Assembly (NCBI GenBank): GCA_018110905.1
Contig: JAGBAZ010000022.1
Span: 1 to 33,793 of the forward strand
DNA: 33,793 nt
Direction of reading: 5' to 3'
DNA from: Oscillospiraceae bacterium
Lineage (GTDB): Bacteria; Bacillota; Clostridia; Oscillospirales; Ruminococcaceae
In this document: positions 16,451-25,159 of the stretch, one piece after another
Position numbering within the stretch: the first letter of the stretch is position 1
Layout of the letters: every line of letters starts with the position of its first letter
Position numbers and translations under genes: made by a program
Notes under the pieces: model-generated
The model's input: the letters and a program-made list of their open reading frames with translations, nothing else
Told to the model about the DNA's origin: nothing
Database searches by the model: none

Positions 16451-16957
16451 ATGGAATATAAACTTATCCGAAGCAACAGAAAAACAATTGAACTTTCGAT
16501 AGATGACGATTTTTTGCCGCTTGTTAAAGCACCTTTGAAAATGAGCACGGAAGATATTGAAAAATTTGTTGTGAAACACGAAAAATGGATCGAAAAACAG
16601 ATTACAAAAAAACGTGAGCACAATGAAAAGTTTGTTCTTTCGCCTGAAGAAGAAACAATGCTCAAAGAGAAAGCTTTGTCGTATCTTGCAGGAAGAACTG
16701 AATATTTTGCAAAACTTATGGGTTTAAAATATGCCGGAATAAAAATTACTTCTGCAAAAAAACGTTTCGGAAGCTGCAGCGGAAAAAATTCCATTTGTTA
16801 TTCCTGGCGACTGATGCAATATCCGGCTGAGGCAATAGATTATGTTGTTGTTCACGAGCTTGCTCATGTTATTTATAAAAATCACGGTAAAAATTTTTAT
16901 AAATTGATTGAAAAATATCTTCCGGATTACAAAAAATGCGAAAAACTTCTTAAATAA
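16451..16957 (+). CDS. YgjP/DUF45-type M48-like metallopeptidase
   Basis: A 168-residue zinc metallopeptidase-like protein. The motif HELAH gives ligands H135 and H139 and catalytic E136, with a third ligand H145 in NHGKNF; KKRFGSCS upstream is also family-typical. The physiological substrate is unknown. The ATG at 16451 is chosen because GGAGG lies 6 nt before it; the longer frame would start inside that site. An extended -10 element TGTTATAAT (16397-16404) is a likely promoter. Shorter than the E. coli relatives. Confidence 0.87.
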   Translation: MEYKLIRSNRKTIELSIDDDFLPLVKAPLKMSTEDIEKFVVKHEKWIEKQITKKREHNEKFVLSPEEETMLKEKALSYLAGRTEYFAKLMGLKYAGIKITSAKKRFGSCSGKNSICYSWRLMQYPAEAIDYVVVHELAHVIYKNHGKNFYKLIEKYLPDYKKCEKLLK

Positions 16958-16998
16958 AATAAAAATTCACAAAAATTTAATAAAAAAGGTCATAATTA

Positions 16999-17026
16999 TT
17001 GACAAAAACATTTTATATGGTATATT
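16999..17026 (+). promoter_or_regulatory. Promoter of the potABCD transcript
   Basis: TTGACA (16999-17004), 16-bp spacer, TATATT (17021-17026) with an upstream TGG extended -10 element, the same arrangement as the T-box promoter. Transcription would begin near 17033, leaving about 395 nt of leader. Confidence 0.6.
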
Positions 17027-17059
17027 TATAATGTTATTTTTGCATCTGTTGTTTGACAA

Positions 17060-17425
17060 AAACCTTCGGTCAGAAGGAGGTGGAACTGTCGCAGCAAAAC
17101 CGTTTTGGAAAAGCCGCGATAGAAAACGTAAACGAATTGTTTGGACCGAAATTTTTTGTCATATGAAACACTGCTTTCAAGCGGGAGCCTTCTAAAACCG
17201 GGCACAGCGGTAGAAATCTTATGCGCGGCAACGTTTAGAACAAAACACTCTTTTGCGGGGTCGGTTCCAAGAGGAAAGCGGTGGGTCGACAGGTTTTTAA
17301 CACGCATTGCAAAATCTTTCATTGCAATGCGGCCATGCTGTAAAAAGCAGTATGAAAAATGGGTGAGGCTGCGGCCGATGATCCTGTTTTTACCTTGCGT
17401 GACTTGAATCCGCAAAAGGGGGATG
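17060..17425 (+). ncRNA. Structured leader RNA upstream of potABCD, class unknown
   Basis: No credible protein is encoded here, but local stems are dense. CCTTC/GAAGG (17063-17077) competes with a long-range TTCGGTC (17065-17071)/GACCGAA (17144-17150) pairing that is followed by ATTTTTT. A nested stem is TTCTA-AAA-CCG (17190-17200) with CGG-TAGAA (17208-17215). TTCC/GGAA (17265-17276) lies inside GTCG/CGAC (17260-17290). Next come GCATTGCA/TGCAATGC (17304-17330) and CATGCTG/CAGTATG (17334-17354). TTGCG (17395-17399)/CGCAA just before the potA ribosome site may control its access. G+C over 17161-17400 is about 48% by count, well above other intergenic DNA here. It does not fit T-box, SAM, lysine, glycine, cobalamin, M-box or RNase P signatures that I know. 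Confidence 0.6.
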
Positions 17426-17429
17426 CAGA

Positions 17430-18488
17430 ATGGATAATAATACCATTATAAGTTTAAAGGATATTGTTGTTGAATTTGACGGGGAAAGTGTTCTTCGCCA
17501 TATCAATTTGGATATCCGCAACCACGAATTCGTCACACTTCTGGGACCTTCCGGCTGTGGTAAAACAACCACTTTGCGTATAATCGGAGGCTTTGTAAAT
17601 CCCAAAAGCGGGGACGTTTTTTTTGATGGAAAAAGAATCAACGATCTTCCGCCATATAAAAGGGAAGTCAACACCGTATTCCAGAAATACGCACTTTTTC
17701 CAAATCTGAACGTTTACGAAAATATCGCTTTCGGACTTCGCCTTAAAAAAGTTCCGGACAAAGAAATCCGCGACAGAGTTTTTGAGATGCTCGATCTTGT
17801 TAATATGCGCGGATATGAACGCCGCGATGTTAACCTTCTTTCCGGCGGTCAGCAGCAGCGTGTTGCTATTGCAAGAGCTCTTATTAACAAACCCCAGGTC
17901 CTTCTTCTTGATGAACCTTTGGGTGCTCTTGACCTCAAACTCCGTAAAGAAATGCAGATCGAACTCAAGAAAATTCAGCGCGAAACAAAAATCACGTTTA
18001 TCTACGTAACTCATGACCAGGAAGAAGCTCTTACAATGAGTGATACGGTTATTGTTATGCGCGACGGTGAAATCCAGCAGATCGGTACGCCTATCGATAT
18101 TTATAATGAGCCGATCAACGCTTTTGTTGCGGATTTCATAGGTGAATCCAACATTATCGACGGCGTTATGAAAAAGGATTACCTTGTTAATTTTGCCGGA
18201 AGAGATTTCGACTGCGTTGACTTCGGTTTTGAAGAAAACGAAAATGTTGACGTTGTAATCCGTCCGGAAGATATTAAAATATCCGAACCGGAAAAAGGAC
18301 AGATTACCGGAAAAGTTGAAAGCATTATTTTCAAAGGCGTTCATTATGAAATCGTTGTAATTGATACGAATGGTTTTAACTGGAAAATTCATTCCACACT
18401 TTATGAAGAACCGGGCAGGGAGGTTGGACTTTCCGTAATTCCGGACGATATACATATTATGCACAAGATGACGGAGGAAGAAAAATGA
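17430..18488 (+). CDS. potA: Spermidine/putrescine ABC transporter ATP-binding protein
   Basis: Cytoplasmic ATPase that powers polyamine import through PotBC. The 352 residues show Walker [10 protein letters not shown] (39-47), Q-loop Q85, signature LSGGQ (137-141), Walker B VLLLDEP (157-163), switch H195 and a C-terminal TOBE-like regulatory region after about 240. A G-rich ribosome site precedes the ATG. First gene of a tight potABCD operon; its stop overlaps the potB start (ATGA). Expression may be governed by the structured leader upstream. Confidence 0.94.
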   Translation: MDNNTIISLKDIVVEFDGESVLRHINLDIRNHEFVTLLGPSGCGKTTTLRIIGGFVNPKSGDVFFDGKRINDLPPYKREVNTVFQKYALFPNLNVYENIAFGLRLKKVPDKEIRDRVFEMLDLVNMRGYERRDVNLLSGGQQQRVAIARALINKPQVLLLDEPLGALDLKLRKEMQIELKKIQRETKITFIYVTHDQEEALTMSDTVIVMRDGEIQQIGTPIDIYNEPINAFVADFIGESNIIDGVMKKDYLVNFAGRDFDCVDFGFEENENVDVVIRPEDIKISEPEKGQITGKVESIIFKGVHYEIVVIDTNGFNWKIHSTLYEEPGREVGLSVIPDDIHIMHKMTEEEK

Positions 18489-19309
18489 TAAAATCCCGTT
18501 ATCCTGCTTTTCCGTATATCGTTTTCATGGCGATATTCATTGTTGTTCCGCTTATAATGGTTGCTTATTTTGCATTTACAACAAGCGGCGGCGAATTTAC
18601 AATGCAGAATATAATCCGTGTCGGGGATTATGTTCCAGTTATTATAAAATCTCTTTTTCTTGCTTTTGTCGCAACGGTTATCTGTCTTGGTTTCGGATAT
18701 CCCTTTGCATATATAATGTCGAGAAAAACCAGCAATATAAGAAGAACAATGTTCATGCTCATCATGCTTCCGATGTGGATGAACTTCCTTCTCAGAACCT
18801 ATTCCTGGATGACTATTCTTGAAAACAATGGCCTTTTGAACCGTTTTCTCGGAATTTTCGGAATAGGACCTTTTGAAATGATAAATACCCAGGGTGCGGT
18901 TGTTCTCGGAATGGTATATGACTATCTTCCTTTTATGATAGTTCCGCTTTATACCGTCATGATGAAAATGGACCATTCTCTTCTCCAGGCTGCTCAGGAC
19001 CTTGGCGCAAATCCTTTCCAGGTTTTCACTAATGTTATTCTTCCGCAGACTATGCAGGGAATCAAAACCGGAATTACAATGGTTTTTGTACCTTCCGTTT
19101 CTACCTTTGTAATTTCCAGAATGCTCGGCGGCGGTTCCGAACTTATGGTCGGTGACCTTATCGAAATGCAGTTCGGAAGCAACAACTATAATCCGAACCT
19201 TGGCTCCGCAATTTCGCTTGTCCTTATGATAATTGTTCTTATCTGCATGAGCGTTATGAATCAGTTTGACAGCGATAATATCGACAAAGAGGGGAGGATT
19301 GCAATATGA
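18485..19309 (+). CDS. potB: Spermidine/putrescine ABC transporter permease PotB
   Basis: A 274-residue inner-membrane permease with six hydrophobic helices. The EAA loop that docks on PotA reads [20 protein letters not shown], and [13 protein letters not shown] is typical of PotB. It forms the channel with PotC. Overlaps both neighbours by 4 nt. Confidence 0.93.
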   Translation: MIKSRYPAFPYIVFMAIFIVVPLIMVAYFAFTTSGGEFTMQNIIRVGDYVPVIIKSLFLAFVATVICLGFGYPFAYIMSRKTSNIRRTMFMLIMLPMWMNFLLRTYSWMTILENNGLLNRFLGIFGIGPFEMINTQGAVVLGMVYDYLPFMIVPLYTVMMKMDHSLLQAAQDLGANPFQVFTNVILPQTMQGIKTGITMVFVPSVSTFVISRMLGGGSELMVGDLIEMQFGSNNYNPNLGSAISLVLMIIVLICMSVMNQFDSDNIDKEGRIAI

Positions 19310-20109
19310 AATTTCTTTCTAAATTTTATGTTGGCATAATTTATGCTTTCCTCTATCTGCCGATTGCGGTTCTTATCGTTTTTTCCTTCAACGATGCAAA
19401 AAGCCGTACCGTTTTCACGGATTTTACATTCAAATGGTATGAAAAACTTTTTACAAACGATATAATTCTCGGTGCTTTTGCAAATACTCTTTTCGTTGCG
19501 CTTGTTGCGGGAATTTGTGCGGTGGTTCTCGGAACATTTGCCGCCATCGGAATCAATGCAATGAACCAAAAGCTCCAGGGATTGCTGCTTAATATAACAT
19601 ATCTTCCTATGATAAACCCGGATATCATAACCGGTGTTTCCCTGATGCTTCTTTTTGTTTTTATCAGAATGGAGCTTGGTTTCACTTCTCTTATTCTTGC
19701 GCACATCACTTTCAATGTTCCGATTGTAATTTTCAACGTTCTTCCTAAGCTTCGTCAGCTTGACCGTAATATTTATAACGCGGCTCTCGATTTGGGTTGC
19801 AACCCGACCCAGGCTTTCAGAAAAGTTGTTCTTCCGGAAATTATGCCCGGAATTGCCGCAGGTTTTCTTCTTTCTATAACCTATTCGTTCGATGATTTTG
19901 CGGTCAGCTTTTTTACAAGCGCGGCGGATTCCCAGACACTCTCAGTTGTAATTTATTCAATGGTAAGAATGAAGGTAAGCCCGGAAATCAACGCACTATC
20001 AACCATTATGTTTGTTGTTGTGCTTTTTATCCTCCTTCTTGTTAATATCAACGGAGCAAGAAAGGATAGAAAATCCTCAAAACTTAATATAGCGAAAGGA
20101 GAGGGTTGA
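19306..20109 (+). CDS. potC: Spermidine/putrescine ABC transporter permease PotC
   Basis: A 267-residue second permease with about six hydrophobic helices. Motifs are YLPIAVLIVFSFN at the first helix, the strongly PotC-like FKWYEKLF, and an EAA loop at ALDLGCNPTQAFRKVVLPE. Its stop TGA is directly followed by the ATG of potD. Confidence 0.93.
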   Translation: MKFLSKFYVGIIYAFLYLPIAVLIVFSFNDAKSRTVFTDFTFKWYEKLFTNDIILGAFANTLFVALVAGICAVVLGTFAAIGINAMNQKLQGLLLNITYLPMINPDIITGVSLMLLFVFIRMELGFTSLILAHITFNVPIVIFNVLPKLRQLDRNIYNAALDLGCNPTQAFRKVVLPEIMPGIAAGFLLSITYSFDDFAVSFFTSAADSQTLSVVIYSMVRMKVSPEINALSTIMFVVVLFILLLVNINGARKDRKSSKLNIAKGEG

Positions 20110-21345
20110 ATGAAGAAAATTTTTACTCTTTGCCTTGCTATAATTATGGTTGCTATTTCCTCGGTTTCTGCCTTTGGCTATTACAGCGAGGCAGAAGGCT
20201 ATTCCACCGAAGTTGAAGATTATGATTATTATCAGAAATTTCAGGGACAGGGAATCGAAATCGACGTTTACAACTGGGGCGAATATGTTGCCAATGACTC
20301 AGTAAACTTTCTTGATGTAAACGAAGATTTTGAAGCTCTCACAGGAATTAAAGTAAATTATACTTTGTTTTCTTCCAACGAGGAACTTTATACAAAGCTT
20401 CGCAGCGGCGGAACAAATTATGATGTTATCGTTCCTTCCGATTATATGATCGGAAAGATGATAAACGAAGGAATGCTTCAGAAACTTGATTTTGAAAACA
20501 TTCCGAACTATAAATACATCGATCAAAAATACAAAAACGAAAACTTTGACCCAAACAACGAATATTCCGTTCCGATGTATTGGGGAGTTGTCGGTATAAT
20601 TTATAATACCACAATGGTAGATGAAGAGGATCTTACCGGCTGGAACATTCTCTGGAATGAAAAATATGCCGATAATATGCTTATGTTTTCCAACTCCCGT
20701 GATGCTTTTGCTCTTTCGCTTCTTGACCTTGGTTATGATTTCAACACAACTGACCAAATGGAAATTGAAGAAGCTGCAGGACACCTTCGCGCACAGAAAC
20801 CGCTTGTTCAGGCTTATGTTATGGACGAGATTTATGACAAAATGGAGGGTGGGGAAGCTGCGGTTGCTCCGTATTATAACGGTGATGCAGTCCTTATGAT
20901 GGACGTTAACGAAGATCTTGACTTCTTCATTCCCGAAAACACAAGTATTTTTATAGATTCAATGTGTATTCCCACCGGAGCTAAAAATAAAGAAGCTGCA
21001 GAAATGTATATAAACTATATGTGTGAATCCACAGTTGCAGCCGCAAACAGTTATTACGTAGGGTATTCTACTCCGCATATGGGCGCAATGGAACTTCTTG
21101 ACGAAGAACTTGTTGAAAACGAAATTGCATATCCGGACGATGAACTTATAGGTTCTCTTGATGCGCTTCTTACTCTTCCTGCGGAAACAAGCGCTTTTAC
21201 CGATAAGCTTTGGACCGACATTATGGCACAGGGAAGCAGTTCTGTTGTTTTCCAGACGATTTTTCTTATTGCTGTAGTACTAATTTATTTTGTTTTTAAA
21301 ATAATTGATAAGCATATAAAGAAAAGAAGAATGAGTTATTATTAA
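20110..21345 (+). CDS. potD: Spermidine/putrescine-binding protein PotD with a C-terminal membrane anchor
   Basis: Extracytoplasmic polyamine-binding protein. Residues 1-20 form a signal peptide (MKKIFTLCLAIIMV...) but without a lipobox cysteine at the cleavage site. The binding domain begins near IDVYNWGEYV and has the family segments YDVIVPSDYM, SVPMYWGVVGIIYN and SMCIPTGAKN. Instead of a lipid anchor the last residues form a hydrophobic helix (about 379-399) followed by a basic KKRR tail, which would tether the domain to the membrane with the C-terminus inside. AAAGGAGAGGG precedes the ATG. Length is 411, about 40-50 more than typical PotD. Confidence 0.92.
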   Translation: MKKIFTLCLAIIMVAISSVSAFGYYSEAEGYSTEVEDYDYYQKFQGQGIEIDVYNWGEYVANDSVNFLDVNEDFEALTGIKVNYTLFSSNEELYTKLRSGGTNYDVIVPSDYMIGKMINEGMLQKLDFENIPNYKYIDQKYKNENFDPNNEYSVPMYWGVVGIIYNTTMVDEEDLTGWNILWNEKYADNMLMFSNSRDAFALSLLDLGYDFNTTDQMEIEEAAGHLRAQKPLVQAYVMDEIYDKMEGGEAAVAPYYNGDAVLMMDVNEDLDFFIPENTSIFIDSMCIPTGAKNKEAAEMYINYMCESTVAAANSYYVGYSTPHMGAMELLDEELVENEIAYPDDELIGSLDALLTLPAETSAFTDKLWTDIMAQGSSSVVFQTIFLIAVVLIYFVFKIIDKHIKKRRMSYY

Positions 21346-21346
21346 A

Positions 21347-21379
21347 TAAAACCCGCAGTTTTCTGCGGGTTTTATTTTT
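21347..21379 (+). terminator. Terminator of potABCD
   Basis: ACCCGCAG (21351-21358) with CTGCGGGT (21363-21370), TTTT loop, then a T-rich tract. Confidence 0.88.
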
Positions 21380-21478
21380 AACTGCAAAGGTTTAAAACTT
21401 TACACGAATAATTTGATTTATTTTTGCATTTTTTTACATCAATTTATTCAGTAATTGTAGAAAAATTCAACTTTTTCA

Positions 21479-21507
21479 TTGACATTCTCGCCTGATGCGT
21501 ATATAAT
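21479..21507 (+). promoter_or_regulatory. Consensus sigma-A promoter of the opp operon
   Basis: TTGACA (21479-21484), exactly 17 bp, TATAAT (21502-21507): a perfect consensus, the strongest promoter in the window, about 75 nt before the binding-protein gene. Confidence 0.88.
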
Positions 21508-21581
21508 ATTATGGATGTTATACACAATGAAATATTGTTGGTTATTGTATGACATAATAATAATTAAGGAGGAAATTCAAA

Positions 21582-23801
21582 ATGAAGAAATTTCTCGCAC
21601 TTCTTCTTGCCGCAATGATGGTTCTTTCCCTCGCAGCATGCGGCAATGAGCCTGTTGAGCCCGAAACTCCTGCTGAACCCGAAACTCCCGCAGAGCCCGA
21701 AGTTGAAGCAGTTGTTGCAGAACTCAAAAGTCTCGCAAACAAAGAGTATGGTGTAGATTACATCTCTCTTTACGAACAGTTCGGCGCTGATACCACTATC
21801 GCTGACGTCGAAGAAGATCCCGAAACCGGTTTTGCTTACATCGAAAGAGATGGCGTAAAATATGAACTCGGTCTCGACTTCCTCACCATGGCAATGGTAT
21901 ACAACGTTGAAGTACCCGAAGGCGGCTGGTGGCAGACTGCTGACGATGTTTACGCCAACTGGTGGAAACTCTATATGCAGAGATGGAACTATCTCCTTCC
22001 CGAAGTACCGCTTTATTCCAACGAGTACTACGACCTCTATAACGCACAGATCGAAGGCGTTGTAGAATTCCCGACCAACCCCTATTGGTCTCCTGCTGCT
22101 GCTCTTATCGACTGGACCTCTGCAAAAGCCGATAACAGCATCATCATCGGTAACACTACCGACCTTTCCGGTAAATTCCGTTATTCCACTTTCGGTGGTA
22201 CTAACCCCGGCGCTGCAGACCTTGACGTTGAAAACCTCACCGTTGGTCTTGAAACCGTTGCAACCACCAAAGAAGGCGGCTATCAGTGGAACGATACCGT
22301 TGTTGCAGCACACGAAGAAGTTATGAACGATGATGGTTCCAAAACCTTCACCATCACCATCAAAGAAGGTCTCCTTTTCTCCGATGGTTCTCCTGTAACT
22401 GCAAAGAACTACATTGCATCCACCCTCGTATTCTCCACTCCTGTTGCTGCACAGGCTGCAGGTAAAGACCACATGTCCGCTATGAGAATCGTTGGTTATG
22501 ACACCTTTGCAACTTATGACGGCACTGAAGGTTCCGGTACTAAAGAACTTTCCGGTCTTCGTCTCATCGATGATTACACCTTCTCTGTAACCATTGCTGA
22601 TGAACATGTTCCTTATTATTATGATATCGCTTATGCTGGCTTTGCTGCACAGTATCTCGGTATCTGGCTCGGCGATTGCGATGTTGCTGATGATGGTAAC
22701 GGCGCATACCTCACCGACGAATTCTATGCAAAAGACGGCGACAACTATGTAATGGCTGCTCATATCCTTGAGTCCTCCAGAAATACCGATACCACTTATC
22801 CTTATTCTGGTCCTTACATGGTAACCTCTTATGATGATGGCGATAAATCCGCTATCCTCGAAGTAAACCCCTACTTCGCAGGCAACTACGAAGGCACCAC
22901 TCCTAAGATCGCAAAAGTTGTTTACAAGAAGATCATCTCTTCCACTCAGCTTGAAGACCTTAAATCCGGCAACCTCGACGTAATCGCAGGTATCACCGGC
23001 GGCGACGAAACCAACGAAGCTCTTGCTCTCGCTGATAACTCCAACGGCGCATACGTATATTCTCACTACAGCCGCGCTGGCTATGGTAAACTCGGCTTCC
23101 GTGCTGACTACGGTCCTGCACAGTTCACCGAAGTTCGTCAGGCTGTCGCATACTGCATGGACCGTGCAACCTTTGCTAAAGACTTCACCGGCGGTTACGG
23201 CGGCGTTGTTGATGGTCCTTACTATGCAGGTTCCTGGATGTACAAAGCAGCAGTTGATCAGGGCATGCTCCTCGATACTTATGCAACCTCCCTCGACAGC
23301 GCTATTGCAGTTCTCGAAGCAGGCGGCTGGGTATATGACGCAGAAGGTAACGACTACGTAGAAGGCGTACGTTACAAAAAGATCCCTGCAGCAGAAGCTA
23401 CTGAAAACGACAAAAACTACAAATCCAAAGACGGCGCATATGTAACCACCGAAGTAAACGGCGATTACTACATGCCTCTTGTACTCAACTGGTACGGCAC
23501 TACCGATAACCCCTTCACTGATCAGCTCCTCACCGGCTTCATGAGCAACGAAAACATCATCGCTGCTGGTTTCAACGTACAGAACCAGATCGGTGACTTC
23601 AGCCCGATGCTTGACGAACTCTATCAGATGCAGGTTTACGGTTACTACTCCGGTACTCCTATGTACAGCGTATTCAACTTTGCAACCGGCTTCACCTCCG
23701 CTGCATATGACTACTCTTACAACATGACTATCGATCCTGCTATGTATGACGACTATTCTGCATACTATATCAAGGACCTTGCTGACGCTTACTGGCTTTA
23801 A
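21582..23801 (+). CDS. Oligopeptide-type ABC transporter substrate-binding lipoprotein (SBP family 5), apparently permuted
   Basis: Captures peptides outside the cell for the adjacent permeases. A lipoprotein signal ends in LSLAAC (C20) and is followed by a Pro-Glu linker (residues 22-42). From about 184 (DNSIIIGNTTDLSG) the chain follows the SBP_bac_5 order, including ITIKEGLLFSDGSPVTA and LEVNPYFAGNYEG, but it stops at ADAYWL. The segment that normally ends such proteins (lP-x-x-PLY type) appears instead near the N-terminus, at 138-154 (LLPEVPLYSNEYYDLYN). At 739 residues it is longer than typical OppA. AGGAGG precedes the ATG; codons are rich in C-ending Thr, Phe, Ile, Asp and Asn, implying very high expression. 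Confidence 0.9.
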   Translation: MKKFLALLLAAMMVLSLAACGNEPVEPETPAEPETPAEPEVEAVVAELKSLANKEYGVDYISLYEQFGADTTIADVEEDPETGFAYIERDGVKYELGLDFLTMAMVYNVEVPEGGWWQTADDVYANWWKLYMQRWNYLLPEVPLYSNEYYDLYNAQIEGVVEFPTNPYWSPAAALIDWTSAKADNSIIIGNTTDLSGKFRYSTFGGTNPGAADLDVENLTVGLETVATTKEGGYQWNDTVVAAHEEVMNDDGSKTFTITIKEGLLFSDGSPVTAKNYIASTLVFSTPVAAQAAGKDHMSAMRIVGYDTFATYDGTEGSGTKELSGLRLIDDYTFSVTIADEHVPYYYDIAYAGFAAQYLGIWLGDCDVADDGNGAYLTDEFYAKDGDNYVMAAHILESSRNTDTTYPYSGPYMVTSYDDGDKSAILEVNPYFAGNYEGTTPKIAKVVYKKIISSTQLEDLKSGNLDVIAGITGGDETNEALALADNSNGAYVYSHYSRAGYGKLGFRADYGPAQFTEVRQAVAYCMDRATFAKDFTGGYGGVVDGPYYAGSWMYKAAVDQGMLLDTYATSLDSAIAVLEAGGWVYDAEGNDYVEGVRYKKIPAAEATENDKNYKSKDGAYVTTEVNGDYYMPLVLNWYGTTDNPFTDQLLTGFMSNENIIAAGFNVQNQIGDFSPMLDELYQMQVYGYYSGTPMYSVFNFATGFTSAAYDYSYNMTIDPAMYDDYSAYYIKDLADAYWL

Positions 23802-23812
23802 TCTTTAAGTGT

Positions 23813-23886
23813 AAAGCTTCTTAGCTTTAAAGCAACTGCATATTAATGCAAAACACGCAGAAGAGGGCATTTTTGCCCTCTTCTGC
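23813..23886 (+). terminator. Triple hairpin after the binding-protein gene
   Basis: Three stems in a row: AAAGCT/AGCTTT (23813-23828), TGCAT/ATGCA (23837-23850) and a 12-bp stem GCAGAAGAGGGC/GCCCTCTTCTGC (23857-23886). Only a weak T tract follows, so this is probably a partial terminator and mRNA 3'-end stabiliser that lets some transcripts continue into the permease genes. Confidence 0.65.
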
Positions 23887-24098
23887 ATAACTTTTGTTAC
23901 GACCGCGTGCGAAAAAGCGGCTGTTTTTATAATAAAAGAGCCGTTTAATATCGGCACAACAAGCATTTATTTATAATGTTTTGATAATTTTAATTTTATT
24001 ATAAAAATTATCGTCCTTGCGTTTATTCGTTGGCCGCAGGATTTGCGGCAAAAAATAAATTTACTCTTCGCTTCGGCGATGAAACGAGGAATCTTAAA
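23887..24098 (+). other. Intercistronic region before oppB
   Basis: No gene. It holds an imperfect inverted repeat (CGGCT ... AGCCG, about 23921-23946), a 6-bp hairpin GCCGCA/TGCGGC (24033-24049) and a UUCG-tetraloop hairpin (24068-24079) just before the oppB ribosome site. No convincing promoter was found, so oppB expression probably relies on read-through. Confidence 0.5.
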
Positions 24099-25142
24099 AT
24101 GGGAAAGTACATTGTTAAAAGAATTGGATATATGGCAGCTGTTTTTGTCATTCTTTCAGTTCTCATGTTTTTAATATATCAGCTTGTCCCGGCTAACCGT
24201 GCATACACCGATGCAAGAACCGAAGTTCAGGGCCTTAAAAACAGCCTTTCTGCTGAGGAACTTGAAACAAAGTTTGATGAACTTTATCTTAAGTATCAGC
24301 GCCGTTACGGCACCGATACTGACAATAAAATGGTCAGATATCTTCGTTGGGTTGGTGTATATCCTCTTTACGACGGTTCTTACAACGGTCTTCTTCAGGG
24401 AAACTTCGGTTATTCCTACGAAGCCCGTAAAGAAGTTGTTGAAGTAATTCCGGCTCCGCTGACAAACACAATAAAAATTAATATTTGGGCAACCATTCTT
24501 GCACTTGGTATTACCATTCCGCTTGGTATTATCTGTGCAGTAAAGAAGGGAAGTAAGATGGACCAGGGTGTACAGATCGTCACCATTCTTGGCTACAGTT
24601 TGCCTACCTTCCTTATTGCAATCGTTTTCATCTGGGTTTTCTGTTCTTTGCTTGGAATTTTCCCTCCCAGTGGTATGAAAACCCCCGGAAGCAACTATGT
24701 TGGCTGGCAGAAATTCTGGGATGAGCTTTATTATCTTGCTCTTCCTCTTATTGTTATGACTTTCTGTTCCCTTGGCGGTATGACCAGATATGTCCGTGCT
24801 TCCATGATCGAAGCTCTTTCTCTTGACTGCATTAAAACCGCAAGAGCAAAAGGTCTTCGTGAAAAAGTTGTAATTTACTCCCATGCTTGGAGAAACGCTC
24901 TTATTCCGATAGTCACCCTTGTTGTTGGTTGGTTCCTTGGAATTTTCTCCGGTTCTCTTGTTATTGAGCAGATGTTTGCTCTTAATGGTATGGGCAACCT
25001 TATGATAACTTCCCTTATGACTTCTGACTTTGACGTAGTTATGCTTCTTCAGCTTTTCTATGTTGCACTGTCTCTCTTGGGTAACCTTATCATAGATATC
25101 GTTTACGGTCTTGTTGACCCGCGTGTCCGCGTAAATAAATAA
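24099..25142 (+). CDS. oppB: Oligopeptide ABC transporter permease OppB/DppB
   Basis: A 347-residue membrane protein with six main helices. The first helix follows KYIVKRIGYMA as in DppB; a long extracytoplasmic segment (about 35-110, Lys/Glu-rich) precedes the second helix. The EAA docking loop is in CIKTARAKGLREKVVIYSHAWRNALIP and the C-terminal YGLVDPRVRV is characteristic. I start at the ATG at 24099, with GAGGA upstream; the frame is open further back to a TTG at 24030, but that stretch contains RNA hairpins and no ribosome site. Confidence 0.93.
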   Translation: MGKYIVKRIGYMAAVFVILSVLMFLIYQLVPANRAYTDARTEVQGLKNSLSAEELETKFDELYLKYQRRYGTDTDNKMVRYLRWVGVYPLYDGSYNGLLQGNFGYSYEARKEVVEVIPAPLTNTIKINIWATILALGITIPLGIICAVKKGSKMDQGVQIVTILGYSLPTFLIAIVFIWVFCSLLGIFPPSGMKTPGSNYVGWQKFWDELYYLALPLIVMTFCSLGGMTRYVRASMIEALSLDCIKTARAKGLREKVVIYSHAWRNALIPIVTLVVGWFLGIFSGSLVIEQMFALNGMGNLMITSLMTSDFDVVMLLQLFYVALSLLGNLIIDIVYGLVDPRVRVNK

Positions 25143-25159
25143 GGAGGAGATTTTATAAT

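Noticed and set aside
17355..17385. GGGTGAGGCT resembles part of the M-box (Mg2+) riboswitch consensus
   Set aside because: The surrounding conserved M-box elements are missing and polyamine transport is not the usual context; treated as coincidence.
17030..17415. Short open frames on both strands in the pot leader (plus 17141-17407, minus 17026-17415)
   Set aside because: Neither peptide shows domain-like composition or a ribosome site, and hairpin density argues for RNA.
21564..23066. 500-codon open frame on the minus strand inside the binding-protein gene
   Set aside because: It mirrors the biased codons of the real gene, has repetitive composition and no ribosome site or homology-like motifs.
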